Below the pieces are notes generated by a model. It saw nothing but the letters and a program-made list of their open reading frames with translations. It was not told the DNA's origin and searched no databases. A program made the position numbers and the translations under genes. A stretch of 35,610 bases of DNA. Source: JAGCJX01 sp045638645 (lineage in GTDB: Bacteria; Bacteroidota; Bacteroidia; Bacteroidales; UBA932). Positions within the stretch are counted from its first letter, which is position 1, and every line of letters starts with the position of its first letter. The DNA lies in contig JAZUBU010000014.1 of assembly GCA_045638645.1 (NCBI GenBank), positions 1 through 35,610 of the forward strand. Direction: 5' to 3'. Of this stretch, positions 10,101 to 17,818 are shown one piece after another.

Positions 10101-10491
10101 GAATCTCGGTGTTTTCCTTGAAACGGCGCGCGGTGGATTTCATGATGGCGAATGCTTCCGGCAACACTTCGTTCAAGGTTTCTTCGATCTGCTCGTCAAT
10201 GCGTTTGATCAATTTGTCCACCTCGGTTCCCAAGGCTTCTTTCTTCTCAACCGGAATGTTTACATCCTCCAGCTGTTGGCGCAATGCCACCACCCGGTCC
10301 TCGTCTGCCTGGGTCCGCTGACGGATCTTCTCACGAATATCTTGACTTGCCTGACGCAAAGCATCATCGTCCAATTGGTCTACACGTTGGTAAGCGGCCA
10401 AAGTCTTCTCCAAAATCGGCATGATTGCCTTCATATCCCGATCCGCTTTTGAACCGAACAATTTCTTTAAAATACCTGTTATACCAGCCAT
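7174..10491 (-). CDS. secA: Preprotein translocase ATPase SecA
   Basis: A 1105-residue motor that drives unfolded proteins through SecYEG. Seen: Walker A-type MATGEGKTLVATLP, the DEAD-like motif DEVDSVLIDDARTPL, motif MAGRGTDIKLG with RQLRGRAGRQGDPGSS in the second helicase domain, and the C-terminal zinc/SecB-binding tail CPCGSGKKYKHCH. It is longer than E. coli SecA (901) because of insertions in the nucleotide-binding part, which is usual in Bacteroidota. The ATG at 10491 starts a typical N-terminus (MAGITGILKKLFGSKADRD). The upstream leader is about 80 bases from a good TATATTTG box. Confidence 0.98.
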   Translation of the reverse strand: MAGITGILKKLFGSKADRDMKAIMPILEKTLAAYQRVDQLDDDALRQASQDIREKIRQRTQADEDRVVALRQQLEDVNIPVEKKEALGTEVDKLIKRIDEQIEETLNEVLPEAFAIMKSTARRFKENTEIRVKATEMDGEFSTKHDYVNIEGEHAVWKNTWLAGGNPIVWDMVHYNVQLIGGIVLHQGKISEMATGEGKTLVATLPVFLNALAGKGVHVVTVNDYLSKRDSEWMGPLYEFHGLRVDCIDKHQPNSEARRRAYRADITFGTNNEFGFDYLRDNMAVNVQDLVQRKHHYAIVDEVDSVLIDDARTPLIISGPVPKGDDQQFAEYKPFVERIYNAQKQLVTKLLSDAKRLISENNIEEGGKLLLRAHKGLPKYNPLIKYLSEPGVKPILLKTENFYMQENNKHMHLITDDLYFIIEEKSKTVEMTDKGHDLIASLVSDAKFFVLPDIGSDISELEKMGLSPEEKQARKDALLADYALKSERVHTVNQLLKAYAMFENNVEYVVMDNKIKIVDEQTGRILEGRRYSDGLHQAIEAKENVKVEAATQTFATITLQNYFRMYHKLAGMTGTAETEAGEFWSIYELDVVTIPTNKPILRNDLNDRVYKTKKEKYNAVIQEIVELTNAGRPVLVGTTSVEISELLSRMLKMRGIKHNVLNAKQHAREAEIVADAGQAGAVTIATNMAGRGTDIKLGTGVREAGGLAIIGTERHDSRRVDRQLRGRAGRQGDPGSSVFYVSFEDDLMRLFGTDRMTALVDKMGITEGEMLEHKMLNSTIERAQRKVEENNFGIRKRLLEYDDVMNSQREVIYTRRRNALYGDRIDVDILNMIGDYAEVISEQAAGMDYETFSLEVMRNLSIDPGFDEEFFKNAKPAQISDRLQERIREEYNRRMEVMVRQAWPVIKTIFEKQAAIYENVAVPVGDGQKMMQVLVNLKKAYETEGRELVRALCKAITLIMIDEQWKEHLREMDDLKQSVQNATYEQKDPLLIYKFESFNLFKGVIEKISREVLAFLLRAHIPLRNPNPNQPETPNQQPAVSSTLSEGHRPRTDMSRMQTSRTDLVTNGGEPKSNAPVHVEKRVGRNDPCPCGSGKKYKHCHGKDE

Positions 10492-10575
10492 TTGCTATTA
10501 AATTATATGAATTGTTAAATATTTCATTCCTTTGCACAAAAATAGTGCTAACAAGGCACAATTTCTGACAATCCG

Positions 10576-10583
10576 CAAATATA
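10576..10583 (-). promoter_or_regulatory. Predicted -7 box for secA
   Basis: Minus-strand TATATTTG is a perfect match to TAnnTTTG, 85 bases upstream of the secA start. The -33 triplet is only TTT. The leader contains a short GCAC...GTGC inverted repeat (about 10534-10548) that could fold in the mRNA. Confidence 0.55.
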
Positions 10584-10600
10584 CGAAAATTTGGCATTTT

Positions 10601-11356
10601 GTGAAACGAACCTTGACATGGAGTGAAGACGGGTCCCCCACCCTCTTCAGCGAAACATTTGGAGAAACCTACCACTCGGACGCCGGTGCAATCGAAGAAT
10701 CGGTCCACGTTTTTTTACAGGCCGGACTGGAAGCCTACAAACGGGCTCACCCGGACCAGCTTTCACTCCACATCGTGGAATACGGATTCGGAACAGGACT
10801 GAATGTACTGCTGACCCTGGACCAACATATCCAACTGAGAAACAAGGGAATAAAAACACCGGACATCCATTTCCGGACCTTGGAAAAATTCCCGCTCCTA
10901 CCCGAAGAATACGAAATTCTGACCTTTCCCGCCAACGAACACCTGCAGGAACCGGAACGGTTGAAACAGTTGCACGAAATCCCCTGGAACGAGCCGGTCG
11001 AGATCGTACCGGGCTTCATCCTGATGAAAGAAAACCGGGATTTCCTGGACTTGACCGCCCAGGATTTGTCGCAACTTCCGCTGCAATCCGCAACTGACAA
11101 GATGTCGGGCTTTTGCCGGGGCGTGGATGTGATTTATTTTGACGCCTTCTCTCCCGGAAGCCAGCCCGAACTCTGGGAAGCTCCCATCTTCCGCACCCTG
11201 GCCGAAGCCGGATCGGCCGACTGTACCCTCGTCACCTACTCGGCGCGCGGCAGCGTGAAGCAAGCCCTGCGGGAGGTCGGTTTCTTCGTCCAACGTCTCC
11301 CCGGAGCCGGATGCAAACGTCACATGGTTCGTGGAATCCTACAAAAAAATTGCTAA
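10601..11356 (+). CDS. mnmD: MnmC/MnmD-type tRNA (5-methylaminomethyl-2-thiouridine) methyltransferase
   Basis: Contains the SAM-binding motif EYGFGTGLNVLLTL and the diagnostic DAFSPGSQPELW motif of the MnmC N-terminal methyltransferase domain (DUF752). It lacks the FAD oxidase half, as in the stand-alone MnmD form. The enzyme methylates 5-aminomethyl(-2-thio)uridine at the tRNA wobble position. I chose GTG at 10601 (protein begins VKRTLTWSEDGSPTLFSE) because family members start at this K-R-x-TEDG-like strand. The frame extends to a TTG at 10532, but the extra 23 residues look like noise and overlap the secA promoter region. The start is thus uncertain, while the family call is firm. Confidence 0.85.
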   Translation: MKRTLTWSEDGSPTLFSETFGETYHSDAGAIEESVHVFLQAGLEAYKRAHPDQLSLHIVEYGFGTGLNVLLTLDQHIQLRNKGIKTPDIHFRTLEKFPLLPEEYEILTFPANEHLQEPERLKQLHEIPWNEPVEIVPGFILMKENRDFLDLTAQDLSQLPLQSATDKMSGFCRGVDVIYFDAFSPGSQPELWEAPIFRTLAEAGSADCTLVTYSARGSVKQALREVGFFVQRLPGAGCKRHMVRGILQKNC

Positions 11357-11361
11357 CTTTG
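11354..11361 (+). promoter_or_regulatory. Predicted -7 box for the DMT exporter, overlapping the mnmD stop
   Basis: TAACTTTG begins with the TAA stop of mnmD. The exporter ATG is only 7 bases downstream of the box, so transcription would start at or next to the start codon. The -33 triplet at 20-base spacing is GTG (one mismatch). Confidence 0.45.
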
Positions 11362-11367
11362 TGAATC

Positions 11368-12306
11368 ATGAAAGTCCCTTCCGATAAAAACTTCCTCCTC
11401 GGCATCGCCTTGGCCGCCACGTCTTCCCTGACGTTCGGTCTGGCTCCCTACTTCTCCATCATCTTGATGAACAACGGGTTCCCTGCCATCGAGGTACTGG
11501 CTTACCGGTGGGGCGTCGGGGCCTTGGTGCTGATGATTTTTGCCTTGCTGGCCGGCAACTCGTTCCGGCTACCGAAGAAGGCCATCCTGCCGACCCTGTT
11601 CGTATCGGTCTTTCGGGCACTGACTTCCATCACCCTGTTGCTTTCCTTCCAGAACATCACCAGCGGCGCCTCGTCCACCATCCACTTCATGTATCCATTG
11701 ATCGTGGCAGCCATCATGATGTTGTTCTTCCATGAAAAGAAATCCGGCATCAAGATCGGCGCGATTCTCTTTTCCATCGTCGGTGCGGCCCTGCTATCCT
11801 CTGGCGGCATCCACCTCGAAGGGGGCAATTTGACCAAGGGACTGGTTTACTCCATCCTATCGGTCGTTACCTACGCGATCTACATCATCGGTCTGCGCAG
11901 CAAAGCGTTGGAAGAGGTTGAATCCACCCCGCTGACCTGCTACGTCATGGGATTTGCGGCCATCGCCTTCATCATCACCGGCCAATTTACCGGCGGCATT
12001 ACGTGGATTCCTTTCTCAGAAAAATATTTGTGGTGGCACATCCTCGGCATCGCCATCCCCGCTACAGCCATCTCCAACTTCACCCTTGTCAAGTCGGTCA
12101 AACTGGTCGGAGCGACCATGAGTTCCATTCTGGGAATTCTGGAACCGATCACAGCCGTACTCATCGGCATCTGGGCCTTCTCGGAACCCTTTACCGCCAA
12201 GACCGCCATTGGCCTGTCCATCATCATTCTGGCGGCCTGCGTAGTCATTCTGAATCACCGCATCGAGCGGAAAATCCAGACAAAACGCAAACTCCAGAAC
12301 CGCTAG
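11368..12306 (+). CDS. EamA/DMT family transporter
   Basis: A 312-residue membrane protein with about ten hydrophobic helices in two EamA halves (for example YFSIILMNNGFPAIEVLAYR in the first, LVKSVKLVGATMSSILGILE in the second). The duplicated 'LEPITAVLIGIWAF' segment near the C-terminus is typical of drug/metabolite exporters related to RarD. The substrate cannot be told. It starts 12 bases after mnmD and ends 13 bases before the convergent sirtuin gene. A basic cytoplasmic tail (HRIERKIQTKRKLQNR) ends the protein. Confidence 0.88.
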   Translation: MKVPSDKNFLLGIALAATSSLTFGLAPYFSIILMNNGFPAIEVLAYRWGVGALVLMIFALLAGNSFRLPKKAILPTLFVSVFRALTSITLLLSFQNITSGASSTIHFMYPLIVAAIMMLFFHEKKSGIKIGAILFSIVGAALLSSGGIHLEGGNLTKGLVYSILSVVTYAIYIIGLRSKALEEVESTPLTCYVMGFAAIAFIITGQFTGGITWIPFSEKYLWWHILGIAIPATAISNFTLVKSVKLVGATMSSILGILEPITAVLIGIWAFSEPFTAKTAIGLSIIILAACVVILNHRIERKIQTKRKLQNR

Positions 12307-12318
12307 TAAGGGCTCGTC

Positions 12319-13011
12319 TTAACGCAGGATTTCGTACAACTCCTTCATCCCCGCAACCGCCCCTTTCGCAATGACGTGAATGGGATGCATGCTGTGTACC
12401 GGCACCGGATTCGGATCAATCAGGTAGACCTCGGCGTGACGCGGTGCATAATGCAGCAGACCGGCCGCCGGATACACATTCAGTGAGGTACCGACAATGA
12501 CCAGGATGTCCGTCCGGGCAATCACTTCCGCCGCCGTCTCGATCTTCGGCACATCTTCCCCAAACCAAACGATGTAGGGACGCAGCTGGGTGCCGTCTCC
12601 GGCCTGGTCGCCCAATTCGATCCGACGGTCAGCCGCAATGGATTCGATGTACCGGGGATCGTTCGGATTCCGGCTCGAGCAGGCCTTCAGCAACTCTCCG
12701 TGCAGGTGAATGATATGACGGGAACCGCCCCGTTCGTGCAGGTCATCGACGTTCTGGGTCACAACCGTCACTTCGTAAGCCTCTTCCAGAGCCGCAACCA
12801 GGCGATGGGCCTCGTTCGGCTCCACCTCCAGCAACTGGCGGCGACGGGCGTTGTAAAAGTCCAGCACCAAACCCGGATTCCGGTAATATCCTTCGATGGA
12901 AGCCACCTCTTCCACCGGATACTGTTCCCACAAACCGTCGGAGTCCCGGAAAGTACGCAGACCGCTTTCCGCACTGATACCCGCACCCGTCAGAAATGCA
13001 ATTCGTTTCAT
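12319..13011 (-). CDS. cobB: NAD-dependent protein deacylase, Sir2 family class III
   Basis: The 230-residue protein shows TGAGISAESGLRTFRD (NAD binding), TQNVDDLHERGG, catalytic H104 in HLHGEL, and GTSLNVYPAAGL. Y53 and R56 (FYNARRRQ) form the Tyr-x-x-Arg pair that lets class III sirtuins (SIRT5/CobB) accept succinyl- or malonyl-lysine, so desuccinylase activity is inferred. Only one cysteine (C111) remains where zinc-binding sirtuins have four, so a structural zinc is unlikely. The gene is convergent with the DMT exporter and divergent from the M3 peptidase gene. Confidence 0.92.
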   Translation of the reverse strand: MKRIAFLTGAGISAESGLRTFRDSDGLWEQYPVEEVASIEGYYRNPGLVLDFYNARRRQLLEVEPNEAHRLVAALEEAYEVTVVTQNVDDLHERGGSRHIIHLHGELLKACSSRNPNDPRYIESIAADRRIELGDQAGDGTQLRPYIVWFGEDVPKIETAAEVIARTDILVIVGTSLNVYPAAGLLHYAPRHAEVYLIDPNPVPVHSMHPIHVIAKGAVAGMKELYEILR

Positions 13012-13025
13012 AGCCTTAAAAATAA

Positions 13026-13056
13026 TTAGTTTTTACCGAGATAATGCGTATTTTTG
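13026..13056 (+). promoter_or_regulatory. Predicted promoter for the M3 peptidase
   Basis: TTA at 13026-13028 (one mismatch to TTG), a 20-base spacer, and TATTTTTG at 13049-13056. The ATG is at 13097. Confidence 0.5.
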
Positions 13057-13061
13057 GCCCC

Positions 13062-13069
13062 CAAAATTA
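13062..13069 (-). promoter_or_regulatory. Predicted -7 box for the sirtuin gene
   Basis: Minus-strand TAATTTTG matches TAnnTTTG. It lies just beyond the divergent M3 peptidase promoter, so the two promoters interleave. No clear -33 element is seen. Confidence 0.4.
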
Positions 13070-13096
13070 TAAAACACCCATTAAAAAGTTAAATTT

Positions 13097-15187
13097 ATGA
13101 TTAAAAAATCAGTACTGGCAAGCGCCCTGCTTGCCGTAGTATGCAGTTGTAATATGGAAAATCCCTTGCTCGTCGAGTCCACCGCACCTTACGGAGCTCC
13201 GATGTTCGACAAGATTGAGAACGAACACTACCTGCCCGCCTTTGAAGCCGCAGTTGCAGAAGGAAAAGCCGACATCGATGCCATCGTTTCCAACCCCGAG
13301 GCACCGACTTTTGAAAACACCATCGAAGCCATGGAATATGCCGGTGAAAAACTGAACACCGTTGCCGGTATCTTCTACAACCTGATGGAAGCCCACTCCA
13401 ACGAAACCTTGCAAGCCGTTGCCGAACAAGTCGCTCCCCTGATGACCGACTTCTCCATGTATGTTTCCCTGAATGCTCCGCTGTTCGAACGTGTCAAAGC
13501 CGTTTACGAACAAAAAGACGGTTTGAACCTGGAAGCAGACCAAGCCAAATTGCTCGAAGACAGCTACAAGAGCTTTGTCCGCAACGGTGCCAACCTCAAC
13601 GAAGCCGACCAAGAACTCTATCGCCAATATTCCGAAAGACTTTCGTTGCTGACCCTGCAATTCGGTAAAAACGTTCTGGCCTCTACCAACACTTACCAAT
13701 TGCACATCACCGAAGAAGCAGACCTGCTCGGTCTTCCGGAATACGTCAAAGAAATGGGTGCTGCAACCGCTGCCGAAAAAGGCCTGACCGGTTGGGTGTA
13801 CACCTTGGACGTTCCCAGCTACTCTCCGTTCATGAAGAACAGCCAAGTCCGCGACCTGCGCAAACAAATGTACATGGCGTACAACACCCGCGGTATCGGT
13901 GGCGAATACGACAACACCGGTGTTGTGAAAGAAATCGCAGACCTGCGCATCAAAATTTCCAACCTCCTCGGTTACGCAACCTACGCTGACTATGCATTGG
14001 AAGAACGCATGGCCAACAGCAAAGACATCGTCAACAACTTCCTGGACGAATTGATGGACCAAACCTTGGAATTCGCAAAAAAAGACGTACAAGCAGTGTT
14101 CCAATATGCCAAAAAGAATGGCTTTGAAGATAAACAGCTCATGCCTTGGGACTTCAACTACTGGTCAGAACGTTACCAAGAAGCGGAATATGCATTGAAC
14201 GCCGAAGAATTGAAACCCTACTTCCAATTGGAAAGCTGCATTGACGCTGTGTTTGATTTGGCACACCGCCTCTATGGCATCCACTTCCAAGAAGTGAACA
14301 ACGTGCCCGTTTACCACCCCGATGTGAAGGTATTCGACATCACCGACCGCGACGGCAGCCACCTGGCCCTGCTCTATGCGGACTTCTTCCCGCGCGCCAG
14401 CAAACGTGGCGGTGCCTGGATGACTTCGTTCCGTGAACAAGGTCAAAAAGACGGCGTGGAATACCGCCCCTTCATCAACATGGTCTGCAACTTCACCAAA
14501 CCCACCGGTGACACCCCGGCCCTGATCACCCACGACGAGTTGGTTACCTTCCTGCACGAATTTGGTCACGTACTGCACGGTGTATTTGCAAAAGGCCGTT
14601 ACAGCTCCCTGACCGGTACCAACGTTCCCCGCGACTTTGTGGAACTCCCTTCCCAAATCATGGAAAACTGGGCATTTGAACCCGAATTCCTGAACTCCTT
14701 TGCCAAACACTACCAAACCGGTGAAACCATCCCGGCTGCGTTGATTGAAAAAATCGTTGCTGCGAAAAACTACCTGGCTGCTTATGGCCAAGTTCGCCAA
14801 TTGCACTACGGCATCATGGACATGGCTTGGCACACCCTGACCGAAGTTCCGGCTACCGACGTTCTCACCTTCGAAAAACAAGCTCTGGCTTCCACCTCGA
14901 TCATGCCGAGCGTAGAAGGTACCGCCAGCTCTCCGGCCTTCGCCCACATCTTCCAAGGCGGTTACTCTGCCGGTTACTACTCGTATAAATGGGCAGAAGT
15001 ATTGGAAGCCGACGCCTTCTCGTTGTTCAAAGAAAAGGGCATCTTCAACCAAGAAGTGGCACAATCCTTCCGTGACAACATCTTGTCTGCCGGCGGCACT
15101 TACGATGCTTCCGTGATCTACCGCAACTTCCGCGGCCACGATCCGAAACCCGAAGCATTGCTGGAAAAATTGGGCTTGAAAAAATAA
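13097..15187 (+). CDS. dcp: M3 family dipeptidyl carboxypeptidase, lipoprotein
   Basis: A 696-residue zinc oligopeptidase. The HEFGHVLHG zinc motif with a downstream glutamate (RDFVELPSQIMENW) identifies the M3/Dcp family. The N-terminus MIKKSVLASALLAVVCSCN has a signal sequence ending at cysteines, so it is probably a lipoprotein in the periplasm or outer envelope. It would release dipeptides from peptide C-termini. The C-terminal FQGGYSAGYYSYKWAEVLEAD is the usual substrate-binding end. It is monocistronic, with its own promoter and a strong terminator. Confidence 0.95.
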   Translation: MIKKSVLASALLAVVCSCNMENPLLVESTAPYGAPMFDKIENEHYLPAFEAAVAEGKADIDAIVSNPEAPTFENTIEAMEYAGEKLNTVAGIFYNLMEAHSNETLQAVAEQVAPLMTDFSMYVSLNAPLFERVKAVYEQKDGLNLEADQAKLLEDSYKSFVRNGANLNEADQELYRQYSERLSLLTLQFGKNVLASTNTYQLHITEEADLLGLPEYVKEMGAATAAEKGLTGWVYTLDVPSYSPFMKNSQVRDLRKQMYMAYNTRGIGGEYDNTGVVKEIADLRIKISNLLGYATYADYALEERMANSKDIVNNFLDELMDQTLEFAKKDVQAVFQYAKKNGFEDKQLMPWDFNYWSERYQEAEYALNAEELKPYFQLESCIDAVFDLAHRLYGIHFQEVNNVPVYHPDVKVFDITDRDGSHLALLYADFFPRASKRGGAWMTSFREQGQKDGVEYRPFINMVCNFTKPTGDTPALITHDELVTFLHEFGHVLHGVFAKGRYSSLTGTNVPRDFVELPSQIMENWAFEPEFLNSFAKHYQTGETIPAALIEKIVAAKNYLAAYGQVRQLHYGIMDMAWHTLTEVPATDVLTFEKQALASTSIMPSVEGTASSPAFAHIFQGGYSAGYYSYKWAEVLEADAFSLFKEKGIFNQEVAQSFRDNILSAGGTYDASVIYRNFRGHDPKPEALLEKLGLKK

Positions 15188-15208
15188 GCCTCCTTTCCGA
15201 GACTGGAC

Positions 15209-15242
15209 AAAAAAAAGCATCTCAAAACGAGATGCTTTTTTT
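15209..15242. terminator. Bidirectional intrinsic terminator
   Basis: AAAAAAAGCATCTC, loop AAAAC, GAGATGCTTTTTTT: a perfect stem flanked by A and T tracts. It serves dcp from the left and possibly the Rpn remnant from the right. Confidence 0.92.
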
Positions 15243-15268
15243 GTCACCATACTGAAAGATACGATCCA

Positions 15269-15769
15269 CTACACAGCGCCATCAGCTGCCTCCAGGATTG
15301 CCGTCACCTGCTCGGCAGGCAGTTCTGCCAATTCTGCAATCTTTTCCACAGAAAATCCATCTTTGTGCAAGTTCCTTGCTATAGTAGCCTTCGCTGAAGC
15401 CTCGCCTCTATGGAGGCCGCTCTGGAGGCCTCTCTGCTCGCCTCTATGCTCCGCGGTGTACAAGACATTTTCCCAGTCCAGTTCTGTCATCATATCCTTA
15501 TCGTATTGTATTCGTTTCTCATGTGTAAACTGCGCTATCTCTGCAGCCTTGAAGAGACGCTGAAAGATATCCAACTGCAGATCTTCAGGCAAGCGATCCA
15601 ACCGCGACATGTTCTTAAATGAATAGCACCATTTGTCAACAATTGTTTCGCATTTATCCAAAGTCTTCGTAAATCCCGCCAGTTCTATGAACGTCAGGCT
15701 GATCGTATCCGGTGGATTCGCTCCCGTCTCTTTCTCCCGCAAGGCAAACTCTGAAAGAATACGGGCAGA
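15269..15769 (-). pseudogene. 5'-truncated Rpn-family nuclease/transposase remnant
   Basis: The frame encodes ISEF-AxREKETG..., ISLTFIEL, WCYSFKNMSRLDRLPEDLQL, DIFQRLFKAAEIAQF and YDKDMMTELDWENV. These align along their length with residues about 90 to the end of the Rpn protein at the window start (ISEYAFREEKTG, ISIIFVEL, WCYALKYMSQLEDLPDKLQT). The nuclease core (FIVEMQ) is absent, and homology stops at an in-frame TAA immediately upstream (about 15770). The open frame has only a TTG as possible start. The tail is shorter than in the full copy (EHRGEQRGLQSGLHRGEAS). It is almost certainly a decayed copy. Confidence 0.75.
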
Positions 15770-15838
15770 TTCTCGTTACAAAATTCGGAAAGTATTTTCA
15801 GTCTGCAATACCATTTCATAAAAATTTACAAAATAACA

Positions 15839-15862
15839 TAGCCACCCATTGCTGAGTGGCTA
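15839..15862 (-). terminator. Hairpin downstream of the PEGA protein gene
   Basis: On the minus strand TAGCCACTC, loop AGCAAT, GGGTGGCTA forms a 9-bp stem (one G-U pair). A T-rich but interrupted stretch follows. It is positioned 26 bases after the PEGA gene stop. Confidence 0.55.
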
Positions 15863-15887
15863 CGATAGAATCCATCATAGGTAGGAT

Positions 15888-17711
15888 TTAGCGCTGCAGC
15901 GAGATCGCGACACCGAGGGTCGGAATCAGGCAGGAAGCCGTAATCTTACAGCCCAACGAAAGGGAGAGACACTGGAATTGAGTGGAGAAGGCATCGAAGC
16001 CGAAACGTACACCAAGGTCTCCCATCCACTGCAACTGGCCGGCTTCCACCGGACCACCCGGAGTTCCGGAGAAGATCCCGCCACCGGCATACAACTGCAG
16101 ATCCATCCGGCTACCACCCACACGTCCTTGCGCCGGCAAGCGGTAAATCAGACCGGCTGTCGCCACAAAATCTCCGTACTCTACCCCGTAAAGACCCGAG
16201 ATATAACCACCCCACTGTTTGGGAATGTAGCCAACGGTCGCCCCCCAGAAATTCATTGAACAGGCGCGGTATTCCAAACGCTTCGACGCAAAACCCATTC
16301 CATAATTCAATTCTGCAAACAGACGTCGGGTCGTGTTGCCAGGGCGGGGCTCGGCCTTTTTCTCAGCAGCAGGCTTTGCCTTCGCAGATTCATTGGCTTT
16401 CTTCGCAGACTTATCGGCTTTAACAAGCTCCTCTTTGACTGTCAGACGTTGGTTGTGTTTCAACTCGATCTCAATCGTCTTCGGAGCAAAACCGTCCTTT
16501 TCCAATGTCAATTGGTATGTACCCATGACCACTTGTTTCACCTTCGGTGTCTTCCCAATTTCCTCTCCATTGAGGAGGATGGTTGCCCCTGTAGGCACGG
16601 ATTCAACGGACAGGATCGCATACAAAGGAACTGGTGCTTCGACGGTCTTGGTCACAACCTCTTTCTCCTTGACCGAGAATGAAATGCTTTGTGACTGGTG
16701 ACCAGCCTTACGGGCTTCCAGGATGTGTTTGGAAGAAGAACTCAGGTGACCGGTCCAAGAACCCTGGCCGCGATATACATTGTCCACCCAAAGTTCTGCT
16801 TGCGGGTCCTCACACGTACAGGTCACGGTCGCAAACTTGGGATCCAACTGCATACGCACCGTCTGTACCTCTCCGTTTCCACTCAGCTGGATCTTCTCGA
16901 CATGGGAGGCATATTCTTTCTTCTGCATCCGGACTTCCACTTCACCGCGCAGGTAACGGGTTTCCGAACGGAAAGGGGTGTTACCCACGTATTTGCCGTT
17001 CACAAACACCTGTGCATCCGACGGGTCACTTTCAAACGCCAACAGGCTGTAGGCCGGTTTCATCTGAATTTCCAGTTGTTGATCCTCTTCCGACACCTCC
17101 ACTTGTCCGAAAACCGTCTCGTGTTCCGGATGTTCGATGCGGTAGTAGTAACGGCCGTAATTCAATTGATACTCAAAATCATTGCCGGCCACCGCTTCCG
17201 AGTAAAGGGAACAATCTTCCGTTTCTCCCACGGAAACCGTTGCTCCTTCGGGAACGATGTGCATCCGCAGGTAATTGAAGGAAATTGCGGCATTCCAAAT
17301 GGTCTGTTCCACCGCATCGGTCCGCAGGGAAATACGGTACACTTTACCCGCTTTCAACTGGACCGGAATCGGGGGCATCTCGTCGTAGCCTTTGCACGCA
17401 AAATAGAGGTTCTTGGTTTGGTACGGAACCCAAAACCAGTACTCACCACTTTCCATTTCCTGGCGTTTGGTCACCCCAAGGCCACCGTTATCCAACACCA
17501 ACGGGTTCTTCAACTCGTTGGTCGGTCGCACCTTGATCAGGGCACAGAGGTTGTCGTTCTGGTCCCGGATGGGATAATAGGACGTCGCATCCATGTCCGT
17601 CTCATCCATGCGTACTTCGCCTGCGAACGTCATCTTCAAGGATTGGGCCTGGAGCTCCGGCATCAGACCAACCACCAGGAAAAACAAACCCCATAAAATG
17701 TATCTTTTCAT
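15888..17711 (-). CDS. Exported PEGA-domain protein with C-terminal barrel-like region
   Basis: The 607-residue protein starts with a signal peptide (MKRYILWGLFFLVVGLMPELQA). Repeated PEGA motifs follow: FESDPSDAQVFVNGKYVGNT (about 235-255) and VESVPTGATILLNGEEIGKT (about 375-395), with weaker related strands between them. A Lys/Ala-rich linker (about 440-470) precedes a C-terminal region of alternating glycine/aromatic strands (LFAELNYGMGFASKRLEYRA..., DLQLYAGGGIFSG) ending LGVAISLQR, which suggests a small outer-membrane beta structure. PEGA domains are thought to bind surface or wall components. The precise role is unknown. It lies 107 bases downstream of the SUMF1-type lipoprotein gene. 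Confidence 0.8.
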   Translation of the reverse strand: MKRYILWGLFFLVVGLMPELQAQSLKMTFAGEVRMDETDMDATSYYPIRDQNDNLCALIKVRPTNELKNPLVLDNGGLGVTKRQEMESGEYWFWVPYQTKNLYFACKGYDEMPPIPVQLKAGKVYRISLRTDAVEQTIWNAAISFNYLRMHIVPEGATVSVGETEDCSLYSEAVAGNDFEYQLNYGRYYYRIEHPEHETVFGQVEVSEEDQQLEIQMKPAYSLLAFESDPSDAQVFVNGKYVGNTPFRSETRYLRGEVEVRMQKKEYASHVEKIQLSGNGEVQTVRMQLDPKFATVTCTCEDPQAELWVDNVYRGQGSWTGHLSSSSKHILEARKAGHQSQSISFSVKEKEVVTKTVEAPVPLYAILSVESVPTGATILLNGEEIGKTPKVKQVVMGTYQLTLEKDGFAPKTIEIELKHNQRLTVKEELVKADKSAKKANESAKAKPAAEKKAEPRPGNTTRRLFAELNYGMGFASKRLEYRACSMNFWGATVGYIPKQWGGYISGLYGVEYGDFVATAGLIYRLPAQGRVGGSRMDLQLYAGGGIFSGTPGGPVEAGQLQWMGDLGVRFGFDAFSTQFQCLSLSLGCKITASCLIPTLGVAISLQR

Positions 17712-17737
17712 GCTTGTGCTGTTGTGCTTCGTCTTTC

Positions 17738-17777
17738 GCTCAGCTTGGAAAGCCTCCCAGGCTTCTTTTTGCTGAGC
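17738..17777. other. Nested inverted repeats between the SUMF1-type and PEGA genes
   Basis: An outer 7-bp arm pair (GCTCAGC 17738-17744, GCTGAGC 17771-17777) encloses an inner AAGCCT-CCC-AGGCTT stem. No T-tract follows on the minus strand, so it may be an mRNA structure or attenuator rather than a clear terminator. Confidence 0.4.
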
Positions 17778-17818
17778 TCATGACGTGTTATTTTTTCTTT
17801 TTTATCTTATTTATAAAC

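Noticed and set aside
10532..10600. N-terminal extension of the MnmD-like protein from a TTG at 10532
   Set aside because: The added residues have no family resemblance and would be encoded across the secA promoter; GTG 10601 matches the usual start.
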